Shown: piece by piece, positions 1 through 7,311 of the stretch
Layout: each line of letters opens with the position of its first letter
Numbering within the stretch: the first letter of the stretch is position 1
Assembly: GCA_017647025.1 (NCBI GenBank)
Contig: JAGCLL010000165.1
Location: forward strand, 1-34,756
From: Alistipes sp.
GTDB lineage: Bacteria > Bacteroidota > Bacteroidia > Bacteroidales > Rikenellaceae
Length of the DNA: 34,756 nt
Direction of reading: 5' to 3'
Notes under the pieces: model-generated
Seen by the model: only the letters and a program-made list of their open reading frames with translations
Told to the model about the DNA's origin: nothing
The model's database searches: none
Position numbers and translations under genes: made by a program

Positions 1-1493
1 ACGGTGATCTTAACCTGTCCAGGGTAGGTCATCTCGTCCTGAATCTTCTTTGCAATATCGTGCGACAGGCTCTCGCTCTCTGCATCCGACAACTTGTCTG
101 CACCAACTATTACACGCAACTCACGACCTGCCTGGATAGCGTAGGTCTTAACAACGCCTGGGTATGAGAGTGCGATACCCTCCATCTCCTTCAAACGCTT
201 GATGTACGACTCGATAACCTCACGACGAGCGCCTGGGCGAGCGCCAGAGATAGCATCGCACACCTGAATAATAGGTGCAATCATCGAGGTCATCTCTGTC
301 TCATCGTGGTGAGCACCGATAGCGTTGCAAACATCTGCCTTCTCCTTATACTTCTCGGCGAGGTTCTGTCCGATAATTGCGTGTGGCAACTCTGGCTCAT
401 CATCAGGCACCTTACCTATATCGTGGAGCAAGCCTGCACGACGAGCAGTCTTTGGGTTGAGTCCCAACTCTGCCGCCATAATACCTGCCAAGTTTGCAGT
501 TTCACGAGCGTGCTGTAAGAGGTTTTGACCATACGAAGAACGGTACTTCATCTTACCGATAAGGCGGATAAGTTCAGGGTGCAAACCGTGAATACCGAGG
601 TCAATTGCGGTGCGCTTACCAACTTCAACAATCTCCTCCTCGATCTGCTTCTTAACCTTCGCTACAACCTCCTCGATACGAGCAGGGTGGATACGACCAT
701 CGGTTACAAGTTGGTGCAAAGCCAAGCGAGCAATCTCACGACGCACCGGATCGAAGCACGAAAGAATGATAGCCTCTGGGGTGTCGTCTACGATAATCTC
801 AACGCCAGTTGCTGCTTCGAGGGCGCGGATGTTACGACCCTCACGACCGATGATGCGGCCCTTAACTTCGTCAGACTCAATGTTGAATACTGTAACTGCA
901 TTCTCGATAGCGGTCTCGGTAGCCACTCGCTGGATTGATGCCACAACGATACGCTTTGCCTCCTTGGTTGCTGTGAGTTTAGCCTCCTCGATAGTCTCGT
1001 TGATGTATGCAGCAGCCTCGCTCTTCGCCTCCTCCTTCATATTCTCTATAAGGATGTTCTTTGCCTCCTCCGAAGAGATGCCCGAAATCTGTTCCAAACG
1101 AGCATTCTGCTCACTCATAAGTTGAGCCAACTGCGCCTTGCGCTCTTCGAGCGACTGCAACTGCGCCTCCATCTTCTCCTTTAAGCGGGTGTTGTCCGCA
1201 ATTTTGTGTTCGAGGTCACGCTGCTGGTTTTGCAACTGATTCTCGATGTTCTTGGCACGCTGCTCACTCTGATTGAGGCGCTGGTTGCGCTCATTCACGT
1301 GGCGATCGTGCTCACTTTTGAGTTGCATAAAGCGCTCCTTAGCCTGCAACTCCTTCTCCTTTTTTAGCATCTCGCCGTCCTTCTCTGCCTCTTCGATGAT
1401 AGCCTTAGCACGAAGTTTTACTCCGTAATATGCAGCACCACCTCCGACAACAGCCGCAACGACTGCTACGATAGCGATAACAATAATTTCCAT
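1..1493 (-). CDS. rny: Ribonuclease Y (3' end cut by window edge)
   Basis: Membrane-anchored endoribonuclease that initiates mRNA decay. Reading the minus strand from an ATG at 1493 gives 497 codons without a stop. Order of parts: a hydrophobic N-terminal anchor (residues 1-22); a long charged coiled coil rich in Glu, Lys and Gln (about 25-150); a KH RNA-binding domain with the [15 protein letters not shown] motif near residue 210; and an HD hydrolase domain with LLHDIGK, where His357-Asp358 form the metal-binding HD pair. RNase Y is usually about 510-520 residues, so only about 15-20 C-terminal residues are missing. The gene lies downstream of zapA and the 6S-like RNA on the same strand. No separate TAnnTTTG promoter was found in the 60 bases before it, so it may depend on readthrough or processing of the upstream transcript. 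Confidence 0.95.
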   Translation of the reverse strand, partial: MEIIVIAIVAVVAAVVGGGAAYYGVKLRAKAIIEEAEKDGEMLKKEKELQAKERFMQLKSEHDRHVNERNQRLNQSEQRAKNIENQLQNQQRDLEHKIADNTRLKEKMEAQLQSLEERKAQLAQLMSEQNARLEQISGISSEEAKNILIENMKEEAKSEAAAYINETIEEAKLTATKEAKRIVVASIQRVATETAIENAVTVFNIESDEVKGRIIGREGRNIRALEAATGVEIIVDDTPEAIILSCFDPVRREIARLALHQLVTDGRIHPARIEEVVAKVKKQIEEEIVEVGKRTAIDLGIHGLHPELIRLIGKMKYRSSYGQNLLQHARETANLAGIMAAELGLNPKTARRAGLLHDIGKVPDDEPELPHAIIGQNLAEKYKEKADVCNAIGAHHDETEMTSMIAPIIQVCDAISGARPGARREVIESYIKRLKEMEGIALSYPGVVKTYAIQAGRELRVIVGADKLSDAESESLSHDIAKKIQDEMTYPGQVKIT

Positions 1494-1553
1494 AGTATAA
1501 TTCTATTCTGTTTAATAGTTAAAAAATGTGTTGTCTATATTGTAAATAAAAAA

Positions 1554-1742
1554 CGCATAGAAAATCCTCTATTCTATTGACGAATACCGTGAAATCGTCA
1601 TTGATGAGGCTCTCCTAAAATCGCAATCTTCCACCGGTGCCAAAGCACTCACCCTTGCGGGCTACAAGGCCTGATTTTGAGAACAGAGTACACCCCAATA
1701 TAAAAAGTGTTCAGTTTCGCAATATAAGGATTTTTCTATGCG
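1554..1742 (-). ncRNA. ssrS: Probable 6S RNA (RNA polymerase-binding regulatory RNA)
   Basis: The zapA-rny gap is 313 bases and has no plausible coding frame. On the minus strand it folds into a ~189-nt RNA closed by a near-perfect long-range stem: 1727-1742 (CGCATAGAAAAATCCT) pairs with 1554-1568 (AGGATTTTCTATGCG), about 15 pairs with one extra A. A U-rich run (TTTTTTATTT) follows directly. Inside, the strands open into a large bubble. Its 3' side holds a small hairpin (TGACGA, 11-nt loop, TCGTCA). Above the bubble they re-pair (TCTC-AAAATC with GATTTT-AG-GAGA) into an arm with local hairpins such as CCTTG/CAAGG. A closing stem, a central bubble with a 3'-side hairpin and a terminal arm is the 6S architecture that mimics an open promoter. 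Adjacency to zapA matches 6S loci in other bacteria. The identity is inferred from fold, size and synteny; no covariance search was run. Confidence 0.7.
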
Positions 1743-1756
1743 GGTATCCTTCTCTA

Positions 1757-1790
1757 TAAAAGAACCATTGTTGCCTTTGAGTCGGGCAAC
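1757..1790 (-). terminator. Weak hairpin after zapA
   Basis: Just past the zapA stop, the minus strand has GTTGCC (1785-1790), a 9-nt loop and GGCAAC (1770-1775), then AATGGTTCTTTT. A second GTTGCC lies immediately upstream and could compete for pairing. The six-pair stem and loose U tract make it at best a leaky terminator or a processing signal between zapA and the 6S-like RNA. Confidence 0.3.
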
Positions 1791-1806
1791 AGCGACAATT
1801 GGCAAC

Positions 1807-2103
1807 CTACTTTTCGAGATGCTTGGATAGACGCTCTGCCAACTCCGAAAGAGCCTTCAAGTCGCCCTCCTCCACACTACTTCGGCGCATTAAACGAATG
1901 TTCGAAATCATCAGGTCAACCGCTACGATAGCCAGATAATCCTGCACGCCGAAACCATCTACTCGTGTCTGCTGTGCAGCAGCCAAGCGATTGTTGATTT
2001 CTCGTGCAGCCAAGCGATAAACCTCCTCATTACGAGCATCAATAGTCATCTCGTAAGGCTTACCCGCTATATCCAACTTTATATTTAGTGGTCGCTCACT
2101 CAT
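1807..2103 (-). CDS. zapA: Cell division protein ZapA-like
   Basis: Small FtsZ-ring-associated protein of 98 residues. ZapA proteins bind and bundle FtsZ at midcell. The fold features are visible: an N-terminal beta segment with the NIKLDIAGKPYEMTID pattern, the YRLAAREINNRL helix, then a long C-terminal helix suited to the ZapA coiled-coil dimer, ending KHLEK. I start at the ATG at 2103 (MSERPLNI); an upstream in-frame TTG at 2115 would add four residues but is less likely. It lies 18 bases after the coiled-coil gene and is followed by the 6S-like RNA, a linkage known from other bacteria. Confidence 0.85.
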   Translation of the reverse strand: MSERPLNIKLDIAGKPYEMTIDARNEEVYRLAAREINNRLAAAQQTRVDGFGVQDYLAIVAVDLMISNIRLMRRSSVEEGDLKALSELAERLSKHLEK

Positions 2104-2121
2104 ACTCTCAAACAATGTTTG

Positions 2122-2415
2122 TTATATTCGATTTGAAACCATATCGATACACTTGTCAACCTCCCGCAATAAACGATTGACCTGCGCTCGTGCTGCCGAT
2201 TTGTTCGATACGCTACCCGCAATCGCTGCGTGCAACGACGCCTTCTCGGTTTCAGCCTTCGCCTCTCGGAGTTGCTCCTGCAAGGTGCGAATTTTAGCCT
2301 TCTGCTCGTTGCTCTCTTCACGCAACGACACGACCTCCTTCATTGCACCTTCGTGCAACTTCATCAATCGCTCTACATCGGCTGTCAAACGCTCTATAAT
2401 ATCCTTGCTTTTCAT
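2122..2415 (-). CDS. Small coiled-coil protein upstream of zapA
   Basis: A 97-residue hydrophilic protein that I do not recognise by name. Residues 1-65 form an almost continuous amphipathic helix rich in Glu, Lys and Leu, with heptad-like spacing and no Pro, Cys or Trp. A short Ser/Ala segment (about 66-75) follows, then a second helix (QVNRLLREVDKCIDMV). There is no signal peptide or membrane segment, so it is cytoplasmic. It is the first gene of the promoter-zapA-6S-rny unit and is separated from zapA by 18 bases. Size, coiled-coil character and linkage recall ZapB, the coiled-coil partner of ZapA in Gammaproteobacteria. That functional parallel is inference only; no sequence homology to ZapB is claimed. 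Confidence 0.8.
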   Translation of the reverse strand: MKSKDIIERLTADVERLMKLHEGAMKEVVSLREESNEQKAKIRTLQEQLREAKAETEKASLHAAIAGSVSNKSAARAQVNRLLREVDKCIDMVSNRI

Positions 2416-2461
2416 CTCTTTTTTTAGTGCCTGTGTGTGGGCTCAAATCTATATACCGTAA

Positions 2462-2492
2462 CAAAGATACAAATAATAATTCACAATGCAAA
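2462..2492 (-). promoter_or_regulatory. Promoter of the coiled-coil/zapA unit
   Basis: On the minus strand TTTG (2489-2492), a 19-base spacer and TATCTTTG (2462-2469) match the Bacteroidota sigma consensus TTTG-N19-22-TAnnTTTG. Transcription should start near 2455, about 40 bases before the ATG at 2415. The TTTG is part of the adjacent heptamer repeat. Confidence 0.75.
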
Positions 2493-2512
2493 ATGCAAAA
2501 TGCAGAATTGTG
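2477..2512. repeat. Heptamer tandem repeat inside an imperfect palindrome
   Basis: TGCAAAA occurs twice in tandem followed by TGCAG (2487-2505). It is flanked by CACAAT on the left and ATTGTG on the right, so the whole block can also pair as an imperfect inverted repeat. It lies between the acyl-CoA ligase terminator and the zapA promoter and supplies that promoter's -33 TTTG. It resembles short dispersed intergenic repeats of Bacteroidota, but copy number cannot be judged from one window. Confidence 0.5.
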
Positions 2513-2521
2513 GTAAAATAG

Positions 2522-2560
2522 AGAAAAAAAGGTGTCGCAACCTTTGATGGTTGGACACCT
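2522..2560 (-). terminator. Intrinsic terminator of the acyl-CoA ligase gene
   Basis: On the minus strand AGGTGTC-CAACC, a 6-nt loop and GGTTG-C-GACACCT form a 12-pair stem with one bulged base. A run of seven T then follows directly. It lies 22 bases after the ligase stop codon. Confidence 0.9.
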
Positions 2561-2582
2561 CTTGTGTGGTAGATAACTCTTA

Positions 2583-4217
2583 CTATTTGTACAAGAATCG
2601 CTTAATGGATTGCTTTGGCGTGTGAGCAAATCCCTCACGCACAATCTCAATCTTCGATATCTGGCTATACGATGGAAGAAGGATATTTGCCTCTTTGCGA
2701 GTCTGCTCCAACGCCTCGTTGATAATCGACTCTTCGAGTGCTAAATCCTCTGCCGAAAGAGCAACCAGCGCAACGAGAGCCTTATCACGAGCCACAACCA
2801 ACGACTCGGCAATATGTGGCAAGGTGTTGAGTACTGCCTCTATCTCCTCTGGGTAGATATTCTGTCCCGAAGCGGTGAGAATCATGCACTTACTGCGACC
2901 TTTGATAAAGACATTTCCCTTCTTGTCGATAATGCCGAGGTCGCCCGTGCGCAAGAAACCATCCTCCGTGAAGGCTGCTCGTGTAGCCTCCTCGTTCTTG
3001 TAGTAGCCTATCATTACATTCGGACCCTTTGCCTGAATTTCGCCAACCTTCTTCTGTGGGTTCTCCGAGTCGATGCGCAACTCCAAACCATCTACCGCAC
3101 GACCACACGAGCCTGTCTTGAACGAGTACCAAGGTGCGTACGAGAGCAGTGGAGCGCATTCAGTCATTCCGTAACCTACGGTGTATGGTAACTTCACTTT
3201 GCGCATAACCTTTTCGATTGAGGGGTTGAGTGCTGCTCCGCCAAGAATAATAGAACGCAACTTACCTCCGAAGGTTGTAAGCAATTGCTTGCGTACCTTG
3301 CTGTAAATGAGTTTGTTCAATCCAGGAGTGTGGGTGAGTACTTTCATAATTGGTTTGCCGAGTATAGGCAAAATTTTACCCTTGAAAATCTTCTCTATAA
3401 CGAGCGGCACGGTGATAAGCAAGTATGGCTGAACATCTGCTAACGCCTGCATTAGAAGGGTTGGGGTAGGCGTCTTGCCGAGGAAGAAAACGTGACCGCC
3501 ACCACAAACAGGGTAGATAAACTCGAATGCCATACCGTACATATGCGCTAACGGTAGCATCGAGATGATTTTGTCGCCCTCCTCTACGGGGATATTATCC
3601 AATGCGAAGTCTATGTTTGCAGAGATATTTGCCGAGGTGAGCATTACTCCCTTTGGTTGCGATGTGGTGCCCGATGTGTAGTTTATGATTGCAAGGTCGT
3701 CGAGGCTCAATTCGCCATATTTGACAATCTCTTGCTTCTTATCCTCTGGGTAAACGGCTGGAATCTCTGCCAAAGCACTCTCCAACTCACTCTGCTTCTT
3801 GCTATCACGAAGGTAGAGTATCGAGTAGTTCTCCAAACTGATAGCGATGCGAACCTCTGGCATCTTCTCAATCTCCATCTCGTCGAAGATGCGTGGCTCC
3901 GTGAAGAGTACTACGCTATCGGAGTGTGCAGTGAGGTTTGTAATAGCCTCTGGGGTGAAGTCGCAAAGGATTGGCACTGCAACGGCACGATATGTTGTTG
4001 CCGAGAGGAATGCCATAGCCCAGCGAGATGAGTTTTTTGCTGCGAGGGCAATTTTGTCGCCTGCGCTGACGCCGAGTGTGCGATAGATGGTGTGCAAACG
4101 AGTAATCTCGGTTGCGAAATTTGCAAATGTAAATGTTTCGCCACGATAGTCCGAGAGAGCAGGCGTATTCCACTTGGCAATCATCGACTCTTGAAGGCGA
4201 TCAAGATAGTGTCTCAT
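2583..4217 (-). CDS. AMP-dependent acyl-CoA synthetase (long-chain fatty-acid ligase type)
   Basis: Predicted to activate a fatty or related carboxylic acid to acyl-AMP and then acyl-CoA. The 544-residue protein has the ANL superfamily motifs in order: the P-loop-like INYTSGTTSQPKGVMLT (178-194), a YGMTECAPLLSY segment (349-360) that contacts AMP, the GFLRTGDLG motif with the ribose-binding Asp (420-428), the hinge KGRSK (439-443) and SGQNIYPEEIE (450-460) at the start of the C-terminal lid. There is no signal peptide, so it is cytosolic, perhaps membrane-peripheral. It is a single-gene unit between the LytTR terminator and its own terminator. The class is secure; the exact acid, and an acyl-ACP synthetase role instead, cannot be settled here. 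Confidence 0.88.
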   Translation of the reverse strand: MRHYLDRLQESMIAKWNTPALSDYRGETFTFANFATEITRLHTIYRTLGVSAGDKIALAAKNSSRWAMAFLSATTYRAVAVPILCDFTPEAITNLTAHSDSVVLFTEPRIFDEMEIEKMPEVRIAISLENYSILYLRDSKKQSELESALAEIPAVYPEDKKQEIVKYGELSLDDLAIINYTSGTTSQPKGVMLTSANISANIDFALDNIPVEEGDKIISMLPLAHMYGMAFEFIYPVCGGGHVFFLGKTPTPTLLMQALADVQPYLLITVPLVIEKIFKGKILPILGKPIMKVLTHTPGLNKLIYSKVRKQLLTTFGGKLRSIILGGAALNPSIEKVMRKVKLPYTVGYGMTECAPLLSYAPWYSFKTGSCGRAVDGLELRIDSENPQKKVGEIQAKGPNVMIGYYKNEEATRAAFTEDGFLRTGDLGIIDKKGNVFIKGRSKCMILTASGQNIYPEEIEAVLNTLPHIAESLVVARDKALVALVALSAEDLALEESIINEALEQTRKEANILLPSYSQISKIEIVREGFAHTPKQSIKRFLYK

Positions 4218-4331
4218 TCTGTGATTTTGTGTTTGAAATTGTTTTTACGACTGCAAATATCGTGTTACATAATCACTCTGAAAAATTTATGGTATAAATC
4301 AACCCTTTTAGGGGCGAAATTCCTATAAGGG

Positions 4332-4377
4332 GTAAAAAATAAAAATAAGTGGCGAAATCCAATCTTTTACCACTTAT
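4332..4377 (-). terminator. Intrinsic terminator of the lspA-LytTR unit
   Basis: On the minus strand ATAAGTGG (4370-4377) and CCACTTAT (4345-4352) pair perfectly over 8 bases around a 17-nt loop, followed by TTTTATTTTTTA. The hairpin begins one base after the LytTR stop codon. The loop repeats a 12-mer (AGATTGGATTTC) that also occurs near the end of the LytTR coding sequence. Confidence 0.8.
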
Positions 4378-4378
4378 G

Positions 4379-5245
4379 TTACTCCTTGTATGAAATCCAA
4401 TCTGTTATGTTTTGTGCGTATGTTCTCGATATAGGAACATCTGGAACACCCTCTATGCCAAGTTCGATAAATACCCCCTCCTTATCTCTGTGCAACACCT
4501 GTACATGGTCAAGGTTTATCATATAGGAGCGATGGCAACGAACTATGCGAGCACCGTTAAGATGGTCGGCTACACGACCAAGTGTATTGCGCACCATTGT
4601 CTTCTTGGCCTTGTCGCCATTGATGTAGTAGACGCAGACATAGTTGTCGGCAGACTCAATCAATACAAGGTTATCTCGGCGAATTGAGAGTCGCATCTCG
4701 CCCTTCTCGTCAAGGATTTGGATGTACGCCTTTTGTAGTACGGTTTCATCCTTCTCAATCTGCTGGCGAAGCGCTTTCAACTCTCCCATCTTATCACGCA
4801 AAACAAAGAGAATGTAACTCAGTGTGTATGGGATAAGCACAATTAGTGCCGTGTTTACATAGGAGTTGCGAAGAAGTTCTGGGAGTGATTTATCGGTGTC
4901 GGTAAAGAGCGTAAAGAATGTGAAGAGCGTAGCCATCACGCCAATTTCGCCCAATATCCAGAGTATATATCCAAGGTATGTCAATTGGTGTCGCTTGGTG
5001 TAGTACCCCATTATCAGGCGGCTAATTGCTCCGATTGCCATACCGCTGAGCACCATTATAAGGGCGCTTAGCAATACAAAAGACTCGTTGGATATATTTA
5101 TATGGAGATCGAGAATCTCGCCTATGCGGTCGAAGTCGAATGGGCGATAAGTGCCGATGAAAATCAGCGCAAAGAGCGGAACAAACAAAATCATAAAGAT
5201 TTGGTTTGCCTTGCTGTATATAAACGCTGGTATCGGCTTGTGCAT
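4379..5245 (-). CDS. Membrane-bound LytTR-family transcription regulator
   Basis: A 288-residue protein. The N-terminal half has about four hydrophobic segments (roughly residues 13-32, 54-76, 88-112 and 131-150) and the C-terminal third is a LytTR DNA-binding domain (about 188-285). A short helical linker (about 152-178) joins them. The LytTR core is clear: NLVLIESADNYVCVYY, the ARIVRCHRSYMINLDHV segment that carries the DNA contacts, and a closing PISRTYAQNI. There is no phosphorylatable receiver domain, so any signal is likely sensed by the membrane part directly. The gene starts 13 bases after lspA and probably shares its promoter. The target genes are unknown. Confidence 0.88.
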   Translation of the reverse strand: MHKPIPAFIYSKANQIFMILFVPLFALIFIGTYRPFDFDRIGEILDLHINISNESFVLLSALIMVLSGMAIGAISRLIMGYYTKRHQLTYLGYILWILGEIGVMATLFTFFTLFTDTDKSLPELLRNSYVNTALIVLIPYTLSYILFVLRDKMGELKALRQQIEKDETVLQKAYIQILDEKGEMRLSIRRDNLVLIESADNYVCVYYINGDKAKKTMVRNTLGRVADHLNGARIVRCHRSYMINLDHVQVLHRDKEGVFIELGIEGVPDVPISRTYAQNITDWISYKE

Positions 5246-5258
5246 ATACTAAAATCTT

Positions 5259-5864
5259 CTATTTGAAGAACTTATACTGGAAAATCAGCATATAGACCAC
5301 CGCCACCGAGATATACGAGTCGGCGAGGTTGAATACAGGGCCGAAGAAGTAACCTCGTGAATCGAAGAGGAACGAGAGCCACGCTGGGTGGTTGCTCCAT
5401 TGGAAGAGTGGAAAGTAGAACATATCCACCACCTTACCCATCATAAACGGAGCGTACGAGCCACCGAACTCTGCTATTGTTGCAGGAGTCGAAGCCGAGA
5501 AGATCAATCCGTAGAGTGCGCTGTCAACGATATTGCCGAGCGCACCAGCGATAATGAGCGACAATCCTACGAGAATACCCGTTGGAGCCTTTTTGCGAGC
5601 GAGGTCGAAGGTGTAGTAGCACAAACCGCCAACCAATACGATGCGGAAGAGGCTCAAAGCGAGTTTGCCCCAATCGAAACTACCCGTCGAGGTGATTTGC
5701 ATACCGAATGCTGCGCCATTATTCTCCACAAAGAGGAGTTGAAACCAGTTTGGGATAACAACCAATGCTTCGCCCAAGTGGAATGAGGTTTTTACCCATA
5801 TTTTGAGCGCTTGGTCTGCGATGAGCAGTACCAAAATGAGAATTGAGATATGTTTTACTCTCAT
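5259..5864 (-). CDS. lspA: Lipoprotein signal peptidase (signal peptidase II)
   Basis: Inner-membrane aspartyl protease that removes signal peptides from diacylglyceryl-modified prolipoproteins. The 201-residue protein has four predicted membrane helices and the family motifs in order: ADQALKIWVK (16-25), VENNGAAFGM (46-55), GALGNIVDS (107-115), VVDMFYFP (145-152) and FNLADSYIS (178-186). By family comparison Asp147 and Asp182 are the catalytic pair. It is longer than the roughly 160-residue proteobacterial form because of inserts around 120-142 and 152-176, which is common in Bacteroidota. It has its own good promoter just beyond the rpsU terminator and is followed closely by the LytTR gene. 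Confidence 0.93.
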   Translation of the reverse strand: MRVKHISILILVLLIADQALKIWVKTSFHLGEALVVIPNWFQLLFVENNGAAFGMQITSTGSFDWGKLALSLFRIVLVGGLCYYTFDLARKKAPTGILVGLSLIIAGALGNIVDSALYGLIFSASTPATIAEFGGSYAPFMMGKVVDMFYFPLFQWSNHPAWLSFLFDSRGYFFGPVFNLADSYISVAVVYMLIFQYKFFK

Positions 5865-5884
5865 ATTTTATCCTTAATTTTCGA

Positions 5885-5915
5885 CAAATGTAGTGATTTT
5901 TATGCAAATATCAAA
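5885..5915 (-). promoter_or_regulatory. Promoter of lspA
   Basis: On the minus strand TTTG (5912-5915), a 19-base spacer and TACATTTG (5885-5892) fit the Bacteroidota promoter. The -33 TTTG lies in the U tract of the preceding rpsU terminator, so the two signals are directly abutted. The predicted start is about 15 bases before the lspA ATG. Confidence 0.7.
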
Positions 5916-5952
5916 GAAAAGAGGTTGTCTAACTCTCTGTTAGACAACCTCT
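5910..5952 (-). terminator. Intrinsic terminator of rpsU
   Basis: A perfect 14-base inverted repeat (AGAGGTTGTCTAAC and its complement, 5920-5933 and 5939-5952) with a 5-nt loop is followed on the minus strand by TTTCTTTG. It lies 21 bases after the rpsU stop codon. Confidence 0.9.
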
Positions 5953-5973
5953 CGTTGTTGAAGCGCAGTAATA

Positions 5974-6168
5974 CTACTCCTCCTCACGACGGTGCAACTG
6001 CTCTACATAGATAGCGTGAGCCATCTTGTCGCGCTTTGCAATCGAAGGCTTTGTGAAGTATTGACGAGCACGGAGCTCCTTCAAAACACCTGTACGCTCG
6101 TACTTACGCTTAAACTTTTTGAGGGCACGCTCGATGTTCTCACCCTCCTTAACTGGCATAATAATCAT
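5974..6168 (-). CDS. rpsU: Small ribosomal subunit protein bS21
   Basis: A basic 64-residue protein beginning MIIMPVKEGENIERALKKFKR, the recognisable bS21 N-terminus, with the ERTGVLKELRARQYFTKPS core and a charged C-terminal tail. bS21 sits on the 30S platform near the anti-Shine-Dalgarno end of 16S rRNA. The start at 6168 is kept because the MII start is standard in this phylum, although a second Met is at residue 4. It is a monocistronic unit with its own -7 element and a strong terminator. In Bacteroidota, bS21 has been linked to the lack of Shine-Dalgarno dependence, which agrees with the weak ribosome sites in this window. Confidence 0.95.
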   Translation of the reverse strand: MIIMPVKEGENIERALKKFKRKYERTGVLKELRARQYFTKPSIAKRDKMAHAIYVEQLHRREEE

Positions 6169-6197
6169 AGTTATTCTCTGTTTTTATTGTTTGTATT

Positions 6198-6205
6198 CAA
6201 AATTA
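6198..6205 (-). promoter_or_regulatory. -7 element of the rpsU promoter
   Basis: TAATTTTG on the minus strand matches TAnnTTTG and lies 30 bases before the rpsU ATG. No convincing TTTG is seen 19-22 bases further upstream. Confidence 0.5.
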
Positions 6206-6258
6206 TATCAGCTGATTTTAACGCCTTGCAGCCATTGGCGTTTTACTAAAACTTTCAA

Positions 6259-7308
6259 TTAGTCGAATCTCTGCGGTGTAGTACCGAAATGAAGATAAGG
6301 CGCAATGGCTTTCGCCTGCTCCTTGGTGAATATGTTATCCATCTGCATCTCCTCGATACTATTCCAACCTCCTTTCGATTCCCGTGTTTCTAAAATCAGT
6401 TTTGCCGCCCTTCGAGTCATATATGGATGATGCTCAAAGTCGGAAGCGGGTGCAAAGTTAATATCTATTTTTGAAATTTTGCAACTATCGCAATAAATTT
6501 GTTCACAAATTCGCTCAAAATTTTCGATTGTAACGCATTTTAGTTCTGATATTTGCTCTTTTCGAACAAATCCGCCCAATAATTTGCGATATTGCATCAC
6601 TGCTACGACTGTTTTTTCGCCAATGCCTCGCACCTTGCGAAGTGTTGCGGAGTCTGCTCCATTAATCTCAATCAATCCGTCGAGAGGGTTGCGCACACTC
6701 AAAATCACAAAGTGTGCCAACGAGTCTGCCATCTCCTCGCTCACGGCGTAGCAATCACGCAATTCGTTCATCGAAAAGATTCCCTTGCCACGATTGCGGT
6801 ACTCTATTAATGCCTCGGCTTGGCGTGTGGAGAAGCCTATAAGTCGTAGATATTCTACGCCAACGGTATCAATCGCAAACTTCTCGAATGGTCGGGGCGA
6901 AAAGCGTGCGGAACTACCTCTCTTTATCGAGTCGGCAAAGTTGTGTTTTTGTTTTGTGGCGTACTCTTTACCTATTTTTATATATGGGCGTATGCGTGAG
7001 AACATAGAGTCGGTTACGCCATAACAGAGTGCAAACTCCTCGGCTATACCAAACACCTTGCCTGCGGTGCGATACTTCACAATGCCTACGGCTGTGCGTT
7101 TGTCGAAGCCGAGCATAAGCAACTCGTCGTACGATACCGTATTTGGATCGAAGAAAAATAGGGTATCCTGCTTTTCGGCTACTATCTCACTCTTTGTCTC
7201 AGAGAGTAGTAACCCTTTGCGAGGTTTTGCGAAGTGGGCAGTTAGGGTGATAGCGATAATTATCACTAATAGAAAGATAATGCCTCGTATGTTCTGCCTG
7301 CTTAACAT
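6259..7308 (-). CDS. Membrane-anchored protein with four ComEA-like helix-hairpin-helix repeats
   Basis: A 349-residue protein with a single N-terminal hydrophobic segment (about 8-25) and then four repeats of about 60 residues related to the ComEA/T2SK HhH unit, at roughly 50-112, 138-205, 208-268 and 272-343. Each begins with a D/N-x-A/V-like turn and carries an L-x-x-[IL]-x-G/x-[FI]-[ST/GE]-x-x-x-A core, for example MLGFDKRTAVGIVKYR, LIGFSTRQAEALIEYR and VRGIGEKTVVAVMQYR. Such repeats bind DNA without sequence specificity. The anchor would place them outside the cytoplasm, consistent with a DNA receptor or uptake role, although other functions are possible. It ends the lon-kds run, starting 3 bases after the UbiD-like gene. 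No other competence gene is nearby. Confidence 0.8.
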   Translation of the reverse strand: MLSRQNIRGIIFLLVIIIAITLTAHFAKPRKGLLLSETKSEIVAEKQDTLFFFDPNTVSYDELLMLGFDKRTAVGIVKYRTAGKVFGIAEEFALCYGVTDSMFSRIRPYIKIGKEYATKQKHNFADSIKRGSSARFSPRPFEKFAIDTVGVEYLRLIGFSTRQAEALIEYRNRGKGIFSMNELRDCYAVSEEMADSLAHFVILSVRNPLDGLIEINGADSATLRKVRGIGEKTVVAVMQYRKLLGGFVRKEQISELKCVTIENFERICEQIYCDSCKISKIDINFAPASDFEHHPYMTRRAAKLILETRESKGGWNSIEEMQMDNIFTKEQAKAIAPYLHFGTTPQRFD

Positions 7309-7311
7309 CTG

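Noticed and set aside
2477..2512. Insertion-sequence end or attachment site
   Set aside because: There is no transposase, no target-site duplication and no second copy in the window; a short dispersed repeat or promoter element explains it better.
6220..6242. Hairpin AACGCC/GGCGTT between the HhH gene and rpsU
   Set aside because: The stem is only six pairs and is followed on the minus strand by an A-rich, not T-rich, tail, so it is not a credible terminator for the HhH gene.
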